Assembly: GCA_902788175.1 (NCBI GenBank)
Contig: CADAJF010000021.1
Location: 1-35,741, forward strand
DNA: 35,741 bases
Direction of reading: 5' to 3'
Source: an uncultured Bacteroidia bacterium
GTDB lineage: Bacteria > Bacteroidota > Bacteroidia > Bacteroidales > UBA932
Shown here: piece after piece, positions 24,605 to 32,558 of the stretch
Position numbering within the stretch: position 1 is the first letter of the stretch
Layout of the letters: each line of letters starts with the position of its first letter
Made by a program: the position numbers and the translations under genes
Notes under the pieces: generated by a model
Databases searched by the model: none
What the model saw: the letters and a program-made list of their open reading frames with translations, nothing else
Told to the model about the DNA's origin: nothing

Positions 24605-26935
24605 TTAGAATACGTCAGGCTCGCCGCCCTTATGCTCCTCGCTGTCGAAGCGGGGCTTGCGGGGGCGGTTGTCCTCGCGGCGAGGGCCACGGTCATTGCC
24701 GCGGCGGTCGCCCACACCCTTGCGGTCGCCTTCACGGCGGGGTCCGCGGTCACCGCCTTCGCGGCGCGGGCCACGGCCCTTGGGCTCCACATAACCTTCC
24801 GGTTTCTCGGTGAGGGCGCGCATGGAAAGGCGCATCTTGCCGGTCTTGGCATCGATTTCGAGGAGTTTCACATCTACCTCGTCGCCTACTTTCAGGACGT
24901 CTTCCACTTTCTCGGTCTTGGTCCAGGCAATCTCGCTCACGTGCAGGAGGCCTTCTTTGCCGGGCAGGATCTCGATGAAGGCTCCGAATTCCAGGATGCT
25001 CACCACTTTGCCGTGGTACACCTCACCGGGTTCGGGAACGGCGCAGATGCCCTTGATCTTCTCCAGGGTGGCGTCCATGGCAGCCTTGTCGGTGCCGAAG
25101 ATATCCACCACACCCTTGGTGCCGCCGCCTTCGCAGGGCACTTCGTCAATGGTAATGACGGTACCGAATTCCTTCTGCATGCCCTGGATGGTCTCGCCGC
25201 CCTTGCCGATAACCGCGCCGATAAACTCGGCCGGGATCTCGATCTGGACGATGCGGGGCACGAAGGGCTTGTAGTCCTCGCGGGGAGCGGGCATGGTCTT
25301 GAGCATCTCGCCCATGATGTGGAGGCGTCCCTGACGGGCCTGCTCCAGGGCCTTCTCCAGCACTTCGTAGGACAGGCCGTCCACCTTGATGTCCATCTGG
25401 GTGGCGGTGATACCGTCCTTGGTGCCGGTTACCTTGAAGTCCATGTCACCGAGGTGGTCTTCGTCGCCCAGGATGTCGGTGAGGATGGCGTAACGGTCGT
25501 TGGGACGGGTCTCGTCCGTGATCAGGCCCATGGCCACACCGGCCACCGGCTTGGTGATCTTGACGCCGGCGTCCATCAGGGCCAGGCAGCCGCCGCAGAC
25601 GGAGGCCATGGAAGAGGAACCGTTGGATTCCAGGATATCGGAAACTACGCGTACGGCGTAGGGGAATTCAGGGGCCGTGGGAATCACGGGCTTGAGGGCG
25701 CGCATGGCCAGGTTGCCGTGACCAATCTCGCGGCGGCCGGTGCCGCGCTGCGGCTTGGCCTCACCGGTGGCGAAGGGCGGGAAGTTGTAGTGCAGGACAA
25801 ACTGCTGGTCATCCTGGATCAGGACCTCGTCCATCTCCTTCATGTCCATCTTGGTACCCAGGGTGACGGAAGCCAGGGACTGGGTTTCGCCGCGGGTGAA
25901 AACGGCGCTGCCGTGGGCGCAGGGCAGGTAATCCACCTCACACCAGATGGGACGTACCTGATCCGTGGCGCGGCCGTCCAGGCGCTTGCCCTCGTCCAGG
26001 ACCAGGTTGCGCATGGCCTCTTTCTCCACGTCGTGGTAGTAGCGGTCAATCATGGCGCCCTTCAGCTCCAGGTCTTCCTCGGAGAAGGTGGCCTTGAACT
26101 CGTCGCGGATGGCGTTGAAGCCTTCCTCGCGCTCGTGTTTGGGCTTGGCGCTGCCGGCCAGGGCATAGCACTTGGCATAGCAGGCTTCGCGCACGGCCTT
26201 GCGGAGGTCTTCGTCCTCCTCGTCGTGCGGATAGTCGCGCTTATTGACGTCCGTGCCCAGCTCGTGCATCAGTTCCTTCTGCACGCGGCAGTGTTTCTTT
26301 ATTTCTTCGTGGGCGAACTTGATGGCCTCCAGCATGTCGTGCTCGGAGACTTCGTTCATCTCGCCTTCCACCATCATGATGTTCTCTTCTGTAGCGGCCA
26401 CCATCAGGTCAAGGTCTGCGCGCTTGTTTTCCTCGAAGCCGGGGTTGATGACAAACTGTCCGTCGATGCGGGCGACGCGCACTTCGCTCACGGGACCGCC
26501 GAAGGGCAGGTCGCTGGAGGCGAGGGCGGCCGATGCGGCCAGACCGGCCAGGGCATCCGGCTGGATGTCTTTCTCTGCGGAGATGAGGATGACGTTCACA
26601 AAGACTTCCAGGTGGAAATCAGAGGGCCAAAGCGGGCGGATGGGGCGGTCCACCAGGCGGGCGATGAGCACCTCATAGTCAGAGGGGCGGCTTTCGCGCT
26701 TGAGGAAACCGCCGGGGAAGCGGCCAGCGGAGTAGTACTTCTCGCGATAATCTACGGTGAGGGGCATGAAGTCCGTTCCCTCTTTCACCTCCGTAGCGCA
26801 GGTGACGGTGGCCAGCAGCATGGTGCCACCCATTTTGACAACAGCAGAACCGGCAGCCTGTTTGGCCAGTTTTCCGGTTTCGATCTCGATTACCCTACCG
26901 TCGGGCAATTCAATGGTCTTTTTGATAATGTTCAT
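24605..26935 (-). CDS. pnp: Polyribonucleotide nucleotidyltransferase (PNPase)
   Basis: This phosphorolytic 3'-5' exoribonuclease degrades mRNA. It has 776 residues. Two RNase PH-like domains (first from residue ~10; second from about 325, with [11 protein letters not shown] and [17 protein letters not shown]) flank a helical domain. The KH domain follows ([20 protein letters not shown], near 570), then S1 ([21 protein letters not shown], near 640). The last ~65 residues form a basic RGPRREG-type repeat tail, probably a disordered RNA-binding extension. It lies downstream of rpsO, the conserved rpsO-pnp order. No promoter of its own is seen, and a terminator lies between the genes, so expression may depend on readthrough. 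Confidence 0.98.
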   Translation of the reverse strand: MNIIKKTIELPDGRVIEIETGKLAKQAAGSAVVKMGGTMLLATVTCATEVKEGTDFMPLTVDYREKYYSAGRFPGGFLKRESRPSDYEVLIARLVDRPIRPLWPSDFHLEVFVNVILISAEKDIQPDALAGLAASAALASSDLPFGGPVSEVRVARIDGQFVINPGFEENKRADLDLMVAATEENIMMVEGEMNEVSEHDMLEAIKFAHEEIKKHCRVQKELMHELGTDVNKRDYPHDEEDEDLRKAVREACYAKCYALAGSAKPKHEREEGFNAIRDEFKATFSEEDLELKGAMIDRYYHDVEKEAMRNLVLDEGKRLDGRATDQVRPIWCEVDYLPCAHGSAVFTRGETQSLASVTLGTKMDMKEMDEVLIQDDQQFVLHYNFPPFATGEAKPQRGTGRREIGHGNLAMRALKPVIPTAPEFPYAVRVVSDILESNGSSSMASVCGGCLALMDAGVKITKPVAGVAMGLITDETRPNDRYAILTDILGDEDHLGDMDFKVTGTKDGITATQMDIKVDGLSYEVLEKALEQARQGRLHIMGEMLKTMPAPREDYKPFVPRIVQIEIPAEFIGAVIGKGGETIQGMQKEFGTVITIDEVPCEGGGTKGVVDIFGTDKAAMDATLEKIKGICAVPEPGEVYHGKVVSILEFGAFIEILPGKEGLLHVSEIAWTKTEKVEDVLKVGDEVDVKLLEIDAKTGKMRLSMRALTEKPEGYVEPKGRGPRREGGDRGPRREGDRKGVGDRRGNDRGPRREDNRPRKPRFDSEEHKGGEPDVF

Positions 26936-26967
26936 CTGTTTACGTCTTTGTTACGTCTTATATCGAT

Positions 26968-26986
26968 TACCCGGACCGTCCGGGTA
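26968..26986 (-). promoter_or_regulatory. Leader hairpin of pnp with CGG triloop
   Basis: The minus strand reads TACCCGGA-CGG-TCCGGGTA, a perfect 8-bp stem ending 32 bases before the pnp ATG. The core GGACGGTCC is the same as in the rpsO leader hairpin. A short direct repeat of ACGTC/AACA type lies between it and the ATG. Confidence 0.6.
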
Positions 26987-26994
26987 TCTCTTTA

Positions 26995-27041
26995 CTAAAA
27001 AAGGGGAGAGCATATGCCTTGCATAGTACTCTGCCCCCGTT
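26995..27041 (-). terminator. Terminator between rpsO and pnp
   Basis: The minus strand has a long imperfect stem: GGGG, GAG and TATGC pair with GCATA, CTC and CCCC around an AAG loop. Six T's follow. The internal mismatches suggest incomplete termination, letting some polymerase reach pnp. Confidence 0.7.
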
Positions 27042-27058
27042 TTTTCCTATCCTTTTGC

Positions 27059-27334
27059 TTATCGGCGGAGACCCAGCTCCTTGACGATAGCCCTGTATCT
27101 CTCGATGTCCACTTTCTGAAGGTAGTTCAGAAGCTGACGGCGCTTGCTGACCAGGCGAAGAAGGCTGCGGCGCGTTGCCACGTCTTTCTTGTTCTTCTTC
27201 ACGTGCTCAGTAAGGTGAGCGATACGGTAGGAAAATAAAGCAACCTGACTCTCAGGGGAGCCGGTGTCCTTATTGGACTTCCCGTACTTCGCGAAAATCT
27301 CTTGCTTTTTCTCAGGCTGTAAGTATTCTGCCAT
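27059..27334 (-). CDS. rpsO: Small ribosomal subunit protein uS15
   Basis: This primary 16S-binding protein of the 30S platform has 91 residues when started at the ATG at 27334 ([18 protein letters not shown]). The extended frame upstream has no similarity. Diagnostic stretches are [27 protein letters not shown] and [18 protein letters not shown]. It has a consensus promoter and a ~48-base leader with a hairpin, and is followed by a terminator and pnp. S15 controls its own synthesis through mRNA structures in several other bacteria; whether it does here is unknown. Confidence 0.98.
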   Translation of the reverse strand: MAEYLQPEKKQEIFAKYGKSNKDTGSPESQVALFSYRIAHLTEHVKKNKKDVATRRSLLRLVSKRRQLLNYLQKVDIERYRAIVKELGLRR

Positions 27335-27364
27335 GATGCAATGAGTTTTAATGGTTTCACTTCC

Positions 27365-27379
27365 GCGGGACCGTCCCGC
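27365..27379 (-). promoter_or_regulatory. Leader hairpin of rpsO with CGG triloop
   Basis: The minus strand reads GCGGGA-CGG-TCCCGC, a perfect 6-bp stem ending 30 bases before the rpsO ATG. It shares GGACGGTCC with the pnp leader hairpin, while the outer stem bases differ but still pair. Confidence 0.6.
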
Positions 27380-27388
27380 AAAAACGCG

Positions 27389-27420
27389 CAAATATACGCA
27401 TTATTTTTCAAAGAAACAAA
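27389..27420 (-). promoter_or_regulatory. Promoter of rpsO (TTTG-20-TATATTTG)
   Basis: Minus-strand TTTG (27420-27417), a 20-base spacer and TATATTTG (27396-27389) match the Bacteroidota consensus perfectly. Expected start is near 27383. Confidence 0.8.
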
Positions 27421-27473
27421 ACTTCCCTGCCGATTCCCATCGGAAGGAGGTACGCCCACCCCGCCCGGGGGTA

Positions 27474-28004
27474 TCAGCCGATAAGTGTCAGGTGTTTGGT
27501 GGAGAGGTATTTGTCCAGCAGGTGGCGGGTGCGGATTTTTACGAAGCAGGTGGCGGTGCCGTCGGTGCAGGCGAACCACTCCCCTTGCGCCACCTGCCGG
27601 TCCATCACCAAATGGACGGAACTGGCCGAAGGGAGGATGGCGCTCAGGATGGTGGTTGCCCCCACTTTCACGCCCGTCAGTTCCCACAGTTTTTCCGCCG
27701 ATGCAAAGGACACCCGGGGGATGCCCAGCGAGCCGCAAAAATCCCTTGTTACGAAGGGTTTGTCGTCCGTTGTCACGTAAAGGTAGAACTCTGTCTGCTG
27801 CCGGTTGCAAAGGAAAATGGTCTTTACAATCCGGACGCCGATTTTGGCATCAATGTGCAGGCAGTCTTCCATCGTGATGCCGGGATCTGTGTCCACGCGT
27901 TCAAAGGGGATTTCCAGCGCAGCAAAAGTCTCGTAAACCTTCCGCTGAAGCTCCGATCCAAACTCCTTCGGCGGAGTTGTGATGATATCACTGACCTTGA
28001 ACAT
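27474..28004 (-). CDS. YbaK/ProX-type aminoacyl-tRNA deacylase (ProXp-ala-like)
   Basis: This 176-residue protein starts at MFKVSDIITTPPKEFGSELQRKVYETFAALEIPFERVDTDP. The N-terminal 'lgi.f..v.h.p' block of the family is followed by HIDAKIGVRIVKTIFLCNRQQTEFYLYVT, SLGIPRVSFASAEKLWELTGVKVGATT and the C-terminal DGTATCFVKIRTRHLLDKYL. This order fits the PrdX/ProXp-ala branch of the ProRS editing-domain family, which hydrolyses Ala-tRNA-Pro made in error. The usual GxxxP near the substrate pocket appears altered (GATTILSAI). It overlaps bcp by 17 bases, implying coupled translation. The downstream region to 27388 holds weak hairpins only. Confidence 0.85.
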   Translation of the reverse strand: MFKVSDIITTPPKEFGSELQRKVYETFAALEIPFERVDTDPGITMEDCLHIDAKIGVRIVKTIFLCNRQQTEFYLYVTTDDKPFVTRDFCGSLGIPRVSFASAEKLWELTGVKVGATTILSAILPSASSVHLVMDRQVAQGEWFACTDGTATCFVKIRTRHLLDKYLSTKHLTLIG

Positions 28005-28458
28005 CCTGCTCCAGAATCTGCCCCGCGGCGTTTTTGGTGTCCACTTTCTCAATCACCCGCTCCAGGATGCCGTTCTCGTCGAAGATGAATGTGCGGCGAA
28101 GAGTGCCCACAGAGGTCTTTCCGCACATCTTTTTCTCGCCCCAGGCGCCAAAGTCCTGCAGCATTTGGGTAGAGGTGTCTGACAGCAGACGGAACGGCAG
28201 TTCATGCTTGGCACGGAAGCCCGTATGCGACTTGGCGCTGTCCTTGCTCACGCCCACCACGTTGTAGCCGGCTGCAGTAAGGACAGCGTAATTGTCCCGC
28301 AGCGAGCAGGCCTCGGCCGTACAGCCAGGCGTATTGTCCTTGGGGTAAAAGTAGATGATGGTTTTTTTGCCCTTGCCGATGAATTCTTCCGACTTTACGG
28401 GTTTTCCGTCCTGGTCCATGACCTCGAACTGCGGCATTTTGTCTCCCGGTTTCAGCAT
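27988..28458 (-). CDS. bcp: Thioredoxin-dependent peroxiredoxin BCP
   Basis: This protein reduces hydroperoxides at the cost of thioredoxin. It has 156 residues from the ATG at 28458 (MLKPGDKMPQFEVMDQDGKPV). The peroxidatic Cys46 lies in YPKDNTPGCTAEACSLRD and the resolving Cys51 is five residues later, as in atypical 2-Cys BCP. The conserved KSHTGFRAKHELPFRLLSD and TFIFDENGIL follow. It is the middle gene of sstT-bcp-deacylase on the minus strand, 34 bases after sstT. Confidence 0.95.
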   Translation of the reverse strand: MLKPGDKMPQFEVMDQDGKPVKSEEFIGKGKKTIIYFYPKDNTPGCTAEACSLRDNYAVLTAAGYNVVGVSKDSAKSHTGFRAKHELPFRLLSDTSTQMLQDFGAWGEKKMCGKTSVGTLRRTFIFDENGILERVIEKVDTKNAAGQILEQDVQGQ

Positions 28459-28492
28459 AACTATCCTTGAATTAACGTGTGAAGATGCGAGC

Positions 28493-29698
28493 TTATTGTT
28501 TCTGTCTTTCCCGCTTGCGCTCTGCGGTGATGGTGAAGAAGGCATCGGCGCTGGAATTGAGGGCGGTTTCCACGGAATCCTGCACCACGCCGATGATAAA
28601 GCCCACCGCCACAGCCTGCATGGCTACGTCATTGCCTATTCCCAGGAATGAGCAGGCCATGGGAATCAGGAGCAGCGAGCCGCCGGCCACGCCCGATGCC
28701 CCGCAGGCACCCAGGGTGGCAATCACGCTCAGGAGCAGCGCCACGCCGAACCCCACCTGCACGCCCACGGTGTGGGCCACCGCCAGGGTCATGACGGTAA
28801 TGGTGACGGCAGCGCCGCTCATATTGATGGTGGCACCCAGCGGAATGCTTACGCTGTAGAAATTCTGGTCCACGCCCATGCGGCCGCAAAGGGCCATGTT
28901 GACGGGTATATTGGCTGCCGAAGAGCGGGTAAAAAACGCATTGAGGCCGCTCTCCTTCAGACATGCCCAAAGCAGGGGGTAGGGATTCTTCCCGGTGGTC
29001 AGGAATGACCACAAGGGATTGAGCAGCAGCGCGTTAAGCGACATGCAGCCCACCAGCAGCAAAATGAGCCTTCCATAAGTAGTGAAGATATCCAGCCCGT
29101 TTTCTGCCACGGCGGTGAAGACCAGGCCCAGGATGCCGAAGGGCGCGAACTGGATGATCCACTTGACCATCTGGGTTATCACGCCCGCAAAGTCCGACAC
29201 CACCCCGATGGTAGTCTGCGAGGCCAGGAGCCTGAGACCTACTCCGCCCAGGATGGACCAAAAAAGGATGCCAATATAATTAGCCGATGCGATGGAGGCC
29301 AGCGGATTGCTTACCATGTTCCCGATCAGGTTGGTAAAAACGTCCGTGAGGGCGCTGGGGGCGCCACCTTCCGCCACATCCTGCAAATGGAGCGTCACGG
29401 GGAAAAGCGTGCTGCCCGCCACCGCCAGCAGCGCAGCACCGAGGGTGCTTACAAGATACAGGGTAAGGACCGTCCGGAAGCGGGGGCCCAGCCCGCCGTT
29501 GGCTTTGGCAATGGAAGCCATCACCAGAACGGCCACCAGTACCGGCGCTACGGCCTTGAGGGCGCTTACAAACACCGTTCCCAGTATGCCGATACCCGTC
29601 CATCCCGGAACCGTGAGGCCCAGGACGGCACCAATCACCATACCGGTCAGAATGCGCAGCACCAGGCTGGTTTCAGTCCATTTGCGAAGAAGATTCAT
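28493..29698 (-). CDS. sstT: Serine/threonine:sodium symporter SstT (DAACS family)
   Basis: This inner membrane carrier takes up Ser/Thr with Na+. It has 401 residues, about the length of E. coli SstT (414). Hydrophobic segments alternate throughout. The SstT-type signatures are GNMVSNPLASIASANYIGILFW, NAFFTRSSAANIPVNM (first hairpin-like loop), VSIPLGATINMSGAAVTITVM, and ATLGACGASGVAGGSLLLIPMACSFLG near the second hairpin. A basic tail (ERKRERQKQ) ends in the cytoplasm. It is divergent from rpiB, with mirrored -7 boxes between them. Confidence 0.95.
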   Translation of the reverse strand: MNLLRKWTETSLVLRILTGMVIGAVLGLTVPGWTGIGILGTVFVSALKAVAPVLVAVLVMASIAKANGGLGPRFRTVLTLYLVSTLGAALLAVAGSTLFPVTLHLQDVAEGGAPSALTDVFTNLIGNMVSNPLASIASANYIGILFWSILGGVGLRLLASQTTIGVVSDFAGVITQMVKWIIQFAPFGILGLVFTAVAENGLDIFTTYGRLILLLVGCMSLNALLLNPLWSFLTTGKNPYPLLWACLKESGLNAFFTRSSAANIPVNMALCGRMGVDQNFYSVSIPLGATINMSGAAVTITVMTLAVAHTVGVQVGFGVALLLSVIATLGACGASGVAGGSLLLIPMACSFLGIGNDVAMQAVAVGFIIGVVQDSVETALNSSADAFFTITAERKRERQKQ

Positions 29699-29719
29699 AG
29701 AAAGTATGCGCTTAGGCTA

Positions 29720-29747
29720 CGAAGATACTACTTTTTTCTTATCTTCG
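29720..29747. promoter_or_regulatory. Mirrored divergent -7 boxes of sstT and rpiB
   Basis: CGAAGATA (29720-29727, read TATCTTCG on the minus strand toward sstT) and TATCTTCG (29740-29747, toward rpiB) form a perfect 8-bp inverted repeat around 12 bases. Each is one base off TAnnTTTG. The two promoters would overlap and may compete, or the repeat may be an operator. Confidence 0.5.
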
Positions 29748-29769
29748 CAGGATAATTGTCTTCTCAGAT

Positions 29770-30201
29770 ATGAAAATCGGTATTTGCAATGACCACGCAG
29801 GCGTGGAGTACAAGTTTAAACTGGTAAAAATGCTGCAAAAACGCGGCGTGGAGGTGGTGAATTTCGGCACGGACACGGAAAAGAGCGTCGATTATCCGGA
29901 CTTTGCCCATGCCCTGGCACAGGCCGTGGAAAGCGGCGAGGTAGAGCTTGGGATAGCCCTTTGCGGGACCGGGAACGGGATGGCCATGAGCCTGAACAAG
30001 CACAAGGGCATCCGGGCGGGGCTGGCCTGGGGAACGGCTATCGGCCACCTGGTGGCCCAGCACAACAACGCCAACGTGCTGGTACTGCCGGCCCGCTTCA
30101 TCAGCTACCGCCTTGCTTCGGCCATCGTTCGGGAATGGCTGGACACGCCTTTTGAGGGCGGCCGCCACCAGGGACGCATCGACAAGATTCCCTGCCGATG
30201 A
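29770..30201 (+). CDS. rpiB: Ribose-5-phosphate isomerase B
   Basis: RpiB interconverts ribose 5-phosphate and ribulose 5-phosphate. The 143-residue protein has DHAG at residues 8-11 and the catalytic Cys65 in GIALCGTGNGMAMS. It also has KHKGIRAGLAWGTAIGHLVAQHNNANVLVLPARF with His98, the expected ring-opening acid/base. The length is typical. Its last four bases overlap the start of truB (ATGA), suggesting an operon. Confidence 0.96.
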   Translation: MKIGICNDHAGVEYKFKLVKMLQKRGVEVVNFGTDTEKSVDYPDFAHALAQAVESGEVELGIALCGTGNGMAMSLNKHKGIRAGLAWGTAIGHLVAQHNNANVLVLPARFISYRLASAIVREWLDTPFEGGRHQGRIDKIPCR

Positions 30202-31010
30202 GTTTCTCCCCCGAGATCGCCGACTACCCGGAAGGCATCGTCCTGGCGGTGGACAAGCCGTATCGCTGGACATCGGCCGACGTAATCCGCAAGCTCAAGT
30301 TTGCGGCTATCCGCCACTTTGGAAAGAAAAACCTGAAGGTGGGGCACGCGGGAACGCTGGATCCGCTGGCTACCGGCGTGCTGCTGGTTTGTATCGGCAA
30401 TGCCTGTAAGCGGGCGCAGCAGCTGCAGGACCACGACAAAGAGTATATCGCGCGCATCCGCTTTGGCGCCACCACCCCCTCCTACGACCTGGAGAAAGAA
30501 GTGGACCGCCGCTTCCCTTTCGAGCATATTACGGCCGACAAAGTTCGCGACGCCCTGCCTGCCTTCCTGGGAGAACAGGAGCAGGTGGCGCCCCTTTTCA
30601 GCGCCAAAAGCGTGGACGGGGTACGCGCCTACGAACTGGCCCGCAAGCTTTACCGCAGCGGACGGGCGGCCGAACTGGATGCCGCCGCCCTGGACACCCT
30701 CCAGCGCAACAAAATCTGTATCAGCGAGTTGGAACTGATCTCGTTCGGAGAGTCTTCGCTTTTATCGGCCCCGGAAGATGGCCCTGGCGCCTCTTCCCGC
30801 ATCCACGTGGCCGATACTTCCGGACTGGGACTGCCGGAGGCGGAGATCCGCATTGCCTGCTCCAAGGGGACATACATCCGCGCCTTTGCACGTGATTTGG
30901 GCGAGGCACTGGGCTCCGGGGCACATCTGAGCGGCCTCATCCGCTCCCGCAGCGGTGATTATAGCCTGGAAAAGAGCCTTTCGCTTGAGCAGGCTCTTGC
31001 ACTGCTGTAG
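30198..31010 (+). CDS. truB: tRNA pseudouridine-55 synthase TruB
   Basis: TruB makes pseudouridine 55 in the T loop of tRNAs. The 270-residue protein has [15 protein letters not shown], and [19 protein letters not shown] with the nucleophile Asp55. Further family blocks are [40 protein letters not shown] and [20 protein letters not shown] ~25-residue insertion rich in Ser/Pro/Gly/Asp (around residues 190-212) separates ELELISF from [14 protein letters not shown], which is longer than in most relatives. It overlaps rpiB by four bases. Confidence 0.96.
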   Translation: MSFSPEIADYPEGIVLAVDKPYRWTSADVIRKLKFAAIRHFGKKNLKVGHAGTLDPLATGVLLVCIGNACKRAQQLQDHDKEYIARIRFGATTPSYDLEKEVDRRFPFEHITADKVRDALPAFLGEQEQVAPLFSAKSVDGVRAYELARKLYRSGRAAELDAAALDTLQRNKICISELELISFGESSLLSAPEDGPGASSRIHVADTSGLGLPEAEIRIACSKGTYIRAFARDLGEALGSGAHLSGLIRSRSGDYSLEKSLSLEQALALL

Positions 31011-31027
31011 TTTTTTTGCTATATTTG
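30997..31027 (+). promoter_or_regulatory. Promoter of the epimerase gene (TTG-20-TATATTTG)
   Basis: TTG (30997-30999) lies inside the truB end, and TATATTTG (31020-31027) lies 20 bases on. The box ends six bases before the ATG, predicting a nearly leaderless mRNA. Confidence 0.7.
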
Positions 31028-31033
31028 GCCTGT

Positions 31034-32164
31034 ATGCAAAACAGGCGAGACTTTCTCAAAACCAGCTCCCTGGCACTTGCCGGGGCTGCACTCGTGGGTT
31101 GCTCCGGCGGTCCGCAGCGCTTCCATACGCTAAAAGGGGACGGACGGCTGCATCTCAGGTTCTTCCCCTATGAGTTGGAGCTTCGGCACACCTTCACCGT
31201 GGCCTCTTACAGCCGTACCAGTACGCCCGGCGTGCAAGTGGAAATCACCTGGGAAGGAGTCACCGGCTACGGAGAGGCTTCCATGCCACCCTACCTGGGG
31301 CAAAGCGTAGCCTCCGTTACGGCTTTCCTGGAGCGGGTCAATCTTTCGCAGTTCACGGACCCTTTCCGCCTGGAGGATATCCTCTCCTACGTTGACAGCC
31401 TCTCCTCAGGGGATTCTGCCGCCAAGGCTGCCATAGACATAGCCCTGCATGATCTGGTGGGCAAACTCATGGGGCAGCCCTGGTACCGCATCTGGGGCCT
31501 GGATCCCGGGAAGGCGCCCTCCACCACGTTCACTATCGGCATAGATACGCCGGAGGTGGTGCGAGAAAAGACGCTGGAAGCGGCCGGAAAGTTCAATATC
31601 CTGAAGGTAAAAGTGGGCCTGGACAGCGACGAGGAAATGATTCGCACCATCCGCAGCGTCACTTCCGTCCCTTTGGCGGTAGATGCCAACCAGGGCTGGA
31701 AAGACCGCTCCAAGGCTTTGGAAGAAATACACTGGCTGGCAGAGCAAGGCGTAGTGATGGTAGAGCAGCCCCTCCCCGTCTCTCAGATCGACGACACTGC
31801 CTGGCTCACGGAGCGCAGTCCCCTCCCCATCTTCGCCGACGAGAGCATCCAGCGCCTCCCGGACATCCTGCCCCTCAAGGGCGTTTTCTCCGGCATCAAC
31901 ATCAAGCTGATGAAATGCACGGGCATGCGGGAAGCCTGGAAGATGCTTACGCTGGCCCGCTCACTGGGAATGAAAGTGATGGTGGGCTGCATGACAGAGA
32001 CCTCCTGCGCCGTGTCCGCCGCTGCCCAGCTCTCCCCCGCCGTAGATTTCGCGGACCTGGACGGCAACCTCCTCATCTCCAATGACCGCTTCAGCGGCGT
32101 CAGGGTGGTAGAGGGACGCCTCACCCTTCCGGATGCACCCGGGATTGGCATTACACCTATTTAA
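31034..32164 (+). CDS. L-Ala-D/L-Glu (dipeptide) epimerase, enolase superfamily, lipoprotein-like
   Basis: This 376-residue protein has the muconate-lactonizing subgroup layout. The acid/base Lys pair is in KVKVG (Lys191, Lys193), the metal ligands are Asp218 (VDANQGW), Glu244 (VEQPLP) and Asp269 (FADES), and the opposing Lys291 is in GINIKLMKCTG. TCM-type EASMPPYLGQS and GCMTETS near the C-terminus match dipeptide epimerases, which convert L-Ala-D-Glu from murein to L-Ala-L-Glu. Unlike the cytoplasmic E. coli YcjG, it begins with a twin-arginine-like MQNRRDFLKTSSLALAGAALVGCSGG, ending in a lipobox at Cys23. It may therefore be exported and lipid-anchored, next to the NlpC/P60 activity. Confidence 0.9.
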   Translation: MQNRRDFLKTSSLALAGAALVGCSGGPQRFHTLKGDGRLHLRFFPYELELRHTFTVASYSRTSTPGVQVEITWEGVTGYGEASMPPYLGQSVASVTAFLERVNLSQFTDPFRLEDILSYVDSLSSGDSAAKAAIDIALHDLVGKLMGQPWYRIWGLDPGKAPSTTFTIGIDTPEVVREKTLEAAGKFNILKVKVGLDSDEEMIRTIRSVTSVPLAVDANQGWKDRSKALEEIHWLAEQGVVMVEQPLPVSQIDDTAWLTERSPLPIFADESIQRLPDILPLKGVFSGINIKLMKCTGMREAWKMLTLARSLGMKVMVGCMTETSCAVSAAAQLSPAVDFADLDGNLLISNDRFSGVRVVEGRLTLPDAPGIGITPI

Positions 32165-32175
32165 TTATCAATATT

Positions 32176-32358
32176 ATGAGCATTATCTACATCATTGGCA
32201 TCGTCCTTTCCGTCATTGCCGTATTGGACATCCTCAAGAAACCCATCTCCATGGGTGGAAAAATCATCACCTCCATCCTGGTTCTCATCACCAGCTGGAT
32301 TGGCCTGGCCGTCTATTTCCTCTACGCCAAGGACCACCTCACCGAGTGGTTCAAATAG
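32176..32358 (+). CDS. Small two-helix membrane protein of unknown function
   Basis: This 60-residue protein (MSIIYIIGIVLSVIAVLDIL...) has two hydrophobic helices (about residues 2-18 and 29-50) separated by KKPISMGGKI. A short polar end (YAKDHLTEWFK) follows. It starts 11 bases after the epimerase stop, so probably belongs to its transcript. It resembles the short membrane proteins with a PLDc_N-like hairpin found in many Bacteroidota; no function can be assigned. Confidence 0.75.
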   Translation: MSIIYIIGIVLSVIAVLDILKKPISMGGKIITSILVLITSWIGLAVYFLYAKDHLTEWFK

Positions 32359-32368
32359 CCTCCCAGGG

Positions 32369-32398
32369 TTGCAGAGTTAAAAATAATTTGTAACTTTG
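32369..32398 (+). promoter_or_regulatory. Promoter of tRNA-Ser (TTG-19-TAACTTTG)
   Basis: TTG at 32369-32371, a 19-base spacer and TAACTTTG at 32391-32398 match the phylum consensus. The tRNA begins 13 bases later. Confidence 0.7.
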
Positions 32399-32410
32399 CA
32401 GTCCTTCTCC

Positions 32411-32497
32411 GGTGGGGTGTCCGAGTGGTTGAAGGAGCCTGCCTCGAAAACAGGTGTACGTGTGAGCGTACCGGGGGTTCGAATCCCTTCCCCACCG
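32411..32497 (+). tRNA. tRNA-Ser (anticodon CGA)
   Basis: This is an 87-base class II tRNA. The acceptor stem GGTGGGG/CCCCACC pairs perfectly. The D arm reads TCC...GGA, and anticodon CGA (32445-32447) sits in the loop CTCGAAA. The long variable arm is GTACG-TGTGAG-CGTAC and the T loop is TTCGAAT. The discriminator is G, and CCA is not encoded. The anticodon stem has a C-A mismatch next to the loop (32442/32450). The two outer T-stem pairs are G-T. It reads UCG. Confidence 0.95.
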
Positions 32498-32558
32498 CAA
32501 AACGGTAGCAAAAACTGCGTCAAGCATGCTTGTACGCAGTTTTTTGATGCCGTTTTGC
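32497..32558. terminator. Long inverted repeat abutting tRNA-Ser (tRNA terminator)
   Basis: The outer arms GCAAAACGG (32497-32505) and CCGTTTTGC (32550-32558) pair perfectly. The inner arms AAAAACTGCGT (32510-32520) and ACGCAGTTTTT (32534-32544) do too, around CAAGCATGCTTGT, itself palindromic. A T run follows the inner stem on the plus strand, and on the minus strand too. It works as the tRNA terminator but is larger than needed. Confidence 0.8.

Noticed and set aside
23516-26998. A very long open frame (1160 codons) on the plus strand opposite tmk, NlpC/P60 and pnp
   Set aside because: It is the antisense shadow of highly conserved genes on the minus strand, produced by GC-rich codon use; its translation shows no family motif and crosses three separate genes.
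29461-29485. Third copy of GGACCGTCC inside sstT
   Set aside because: It lies within codons of a conserved stretch, has no extended stem and is not near a start codon, so it is taken as chance.
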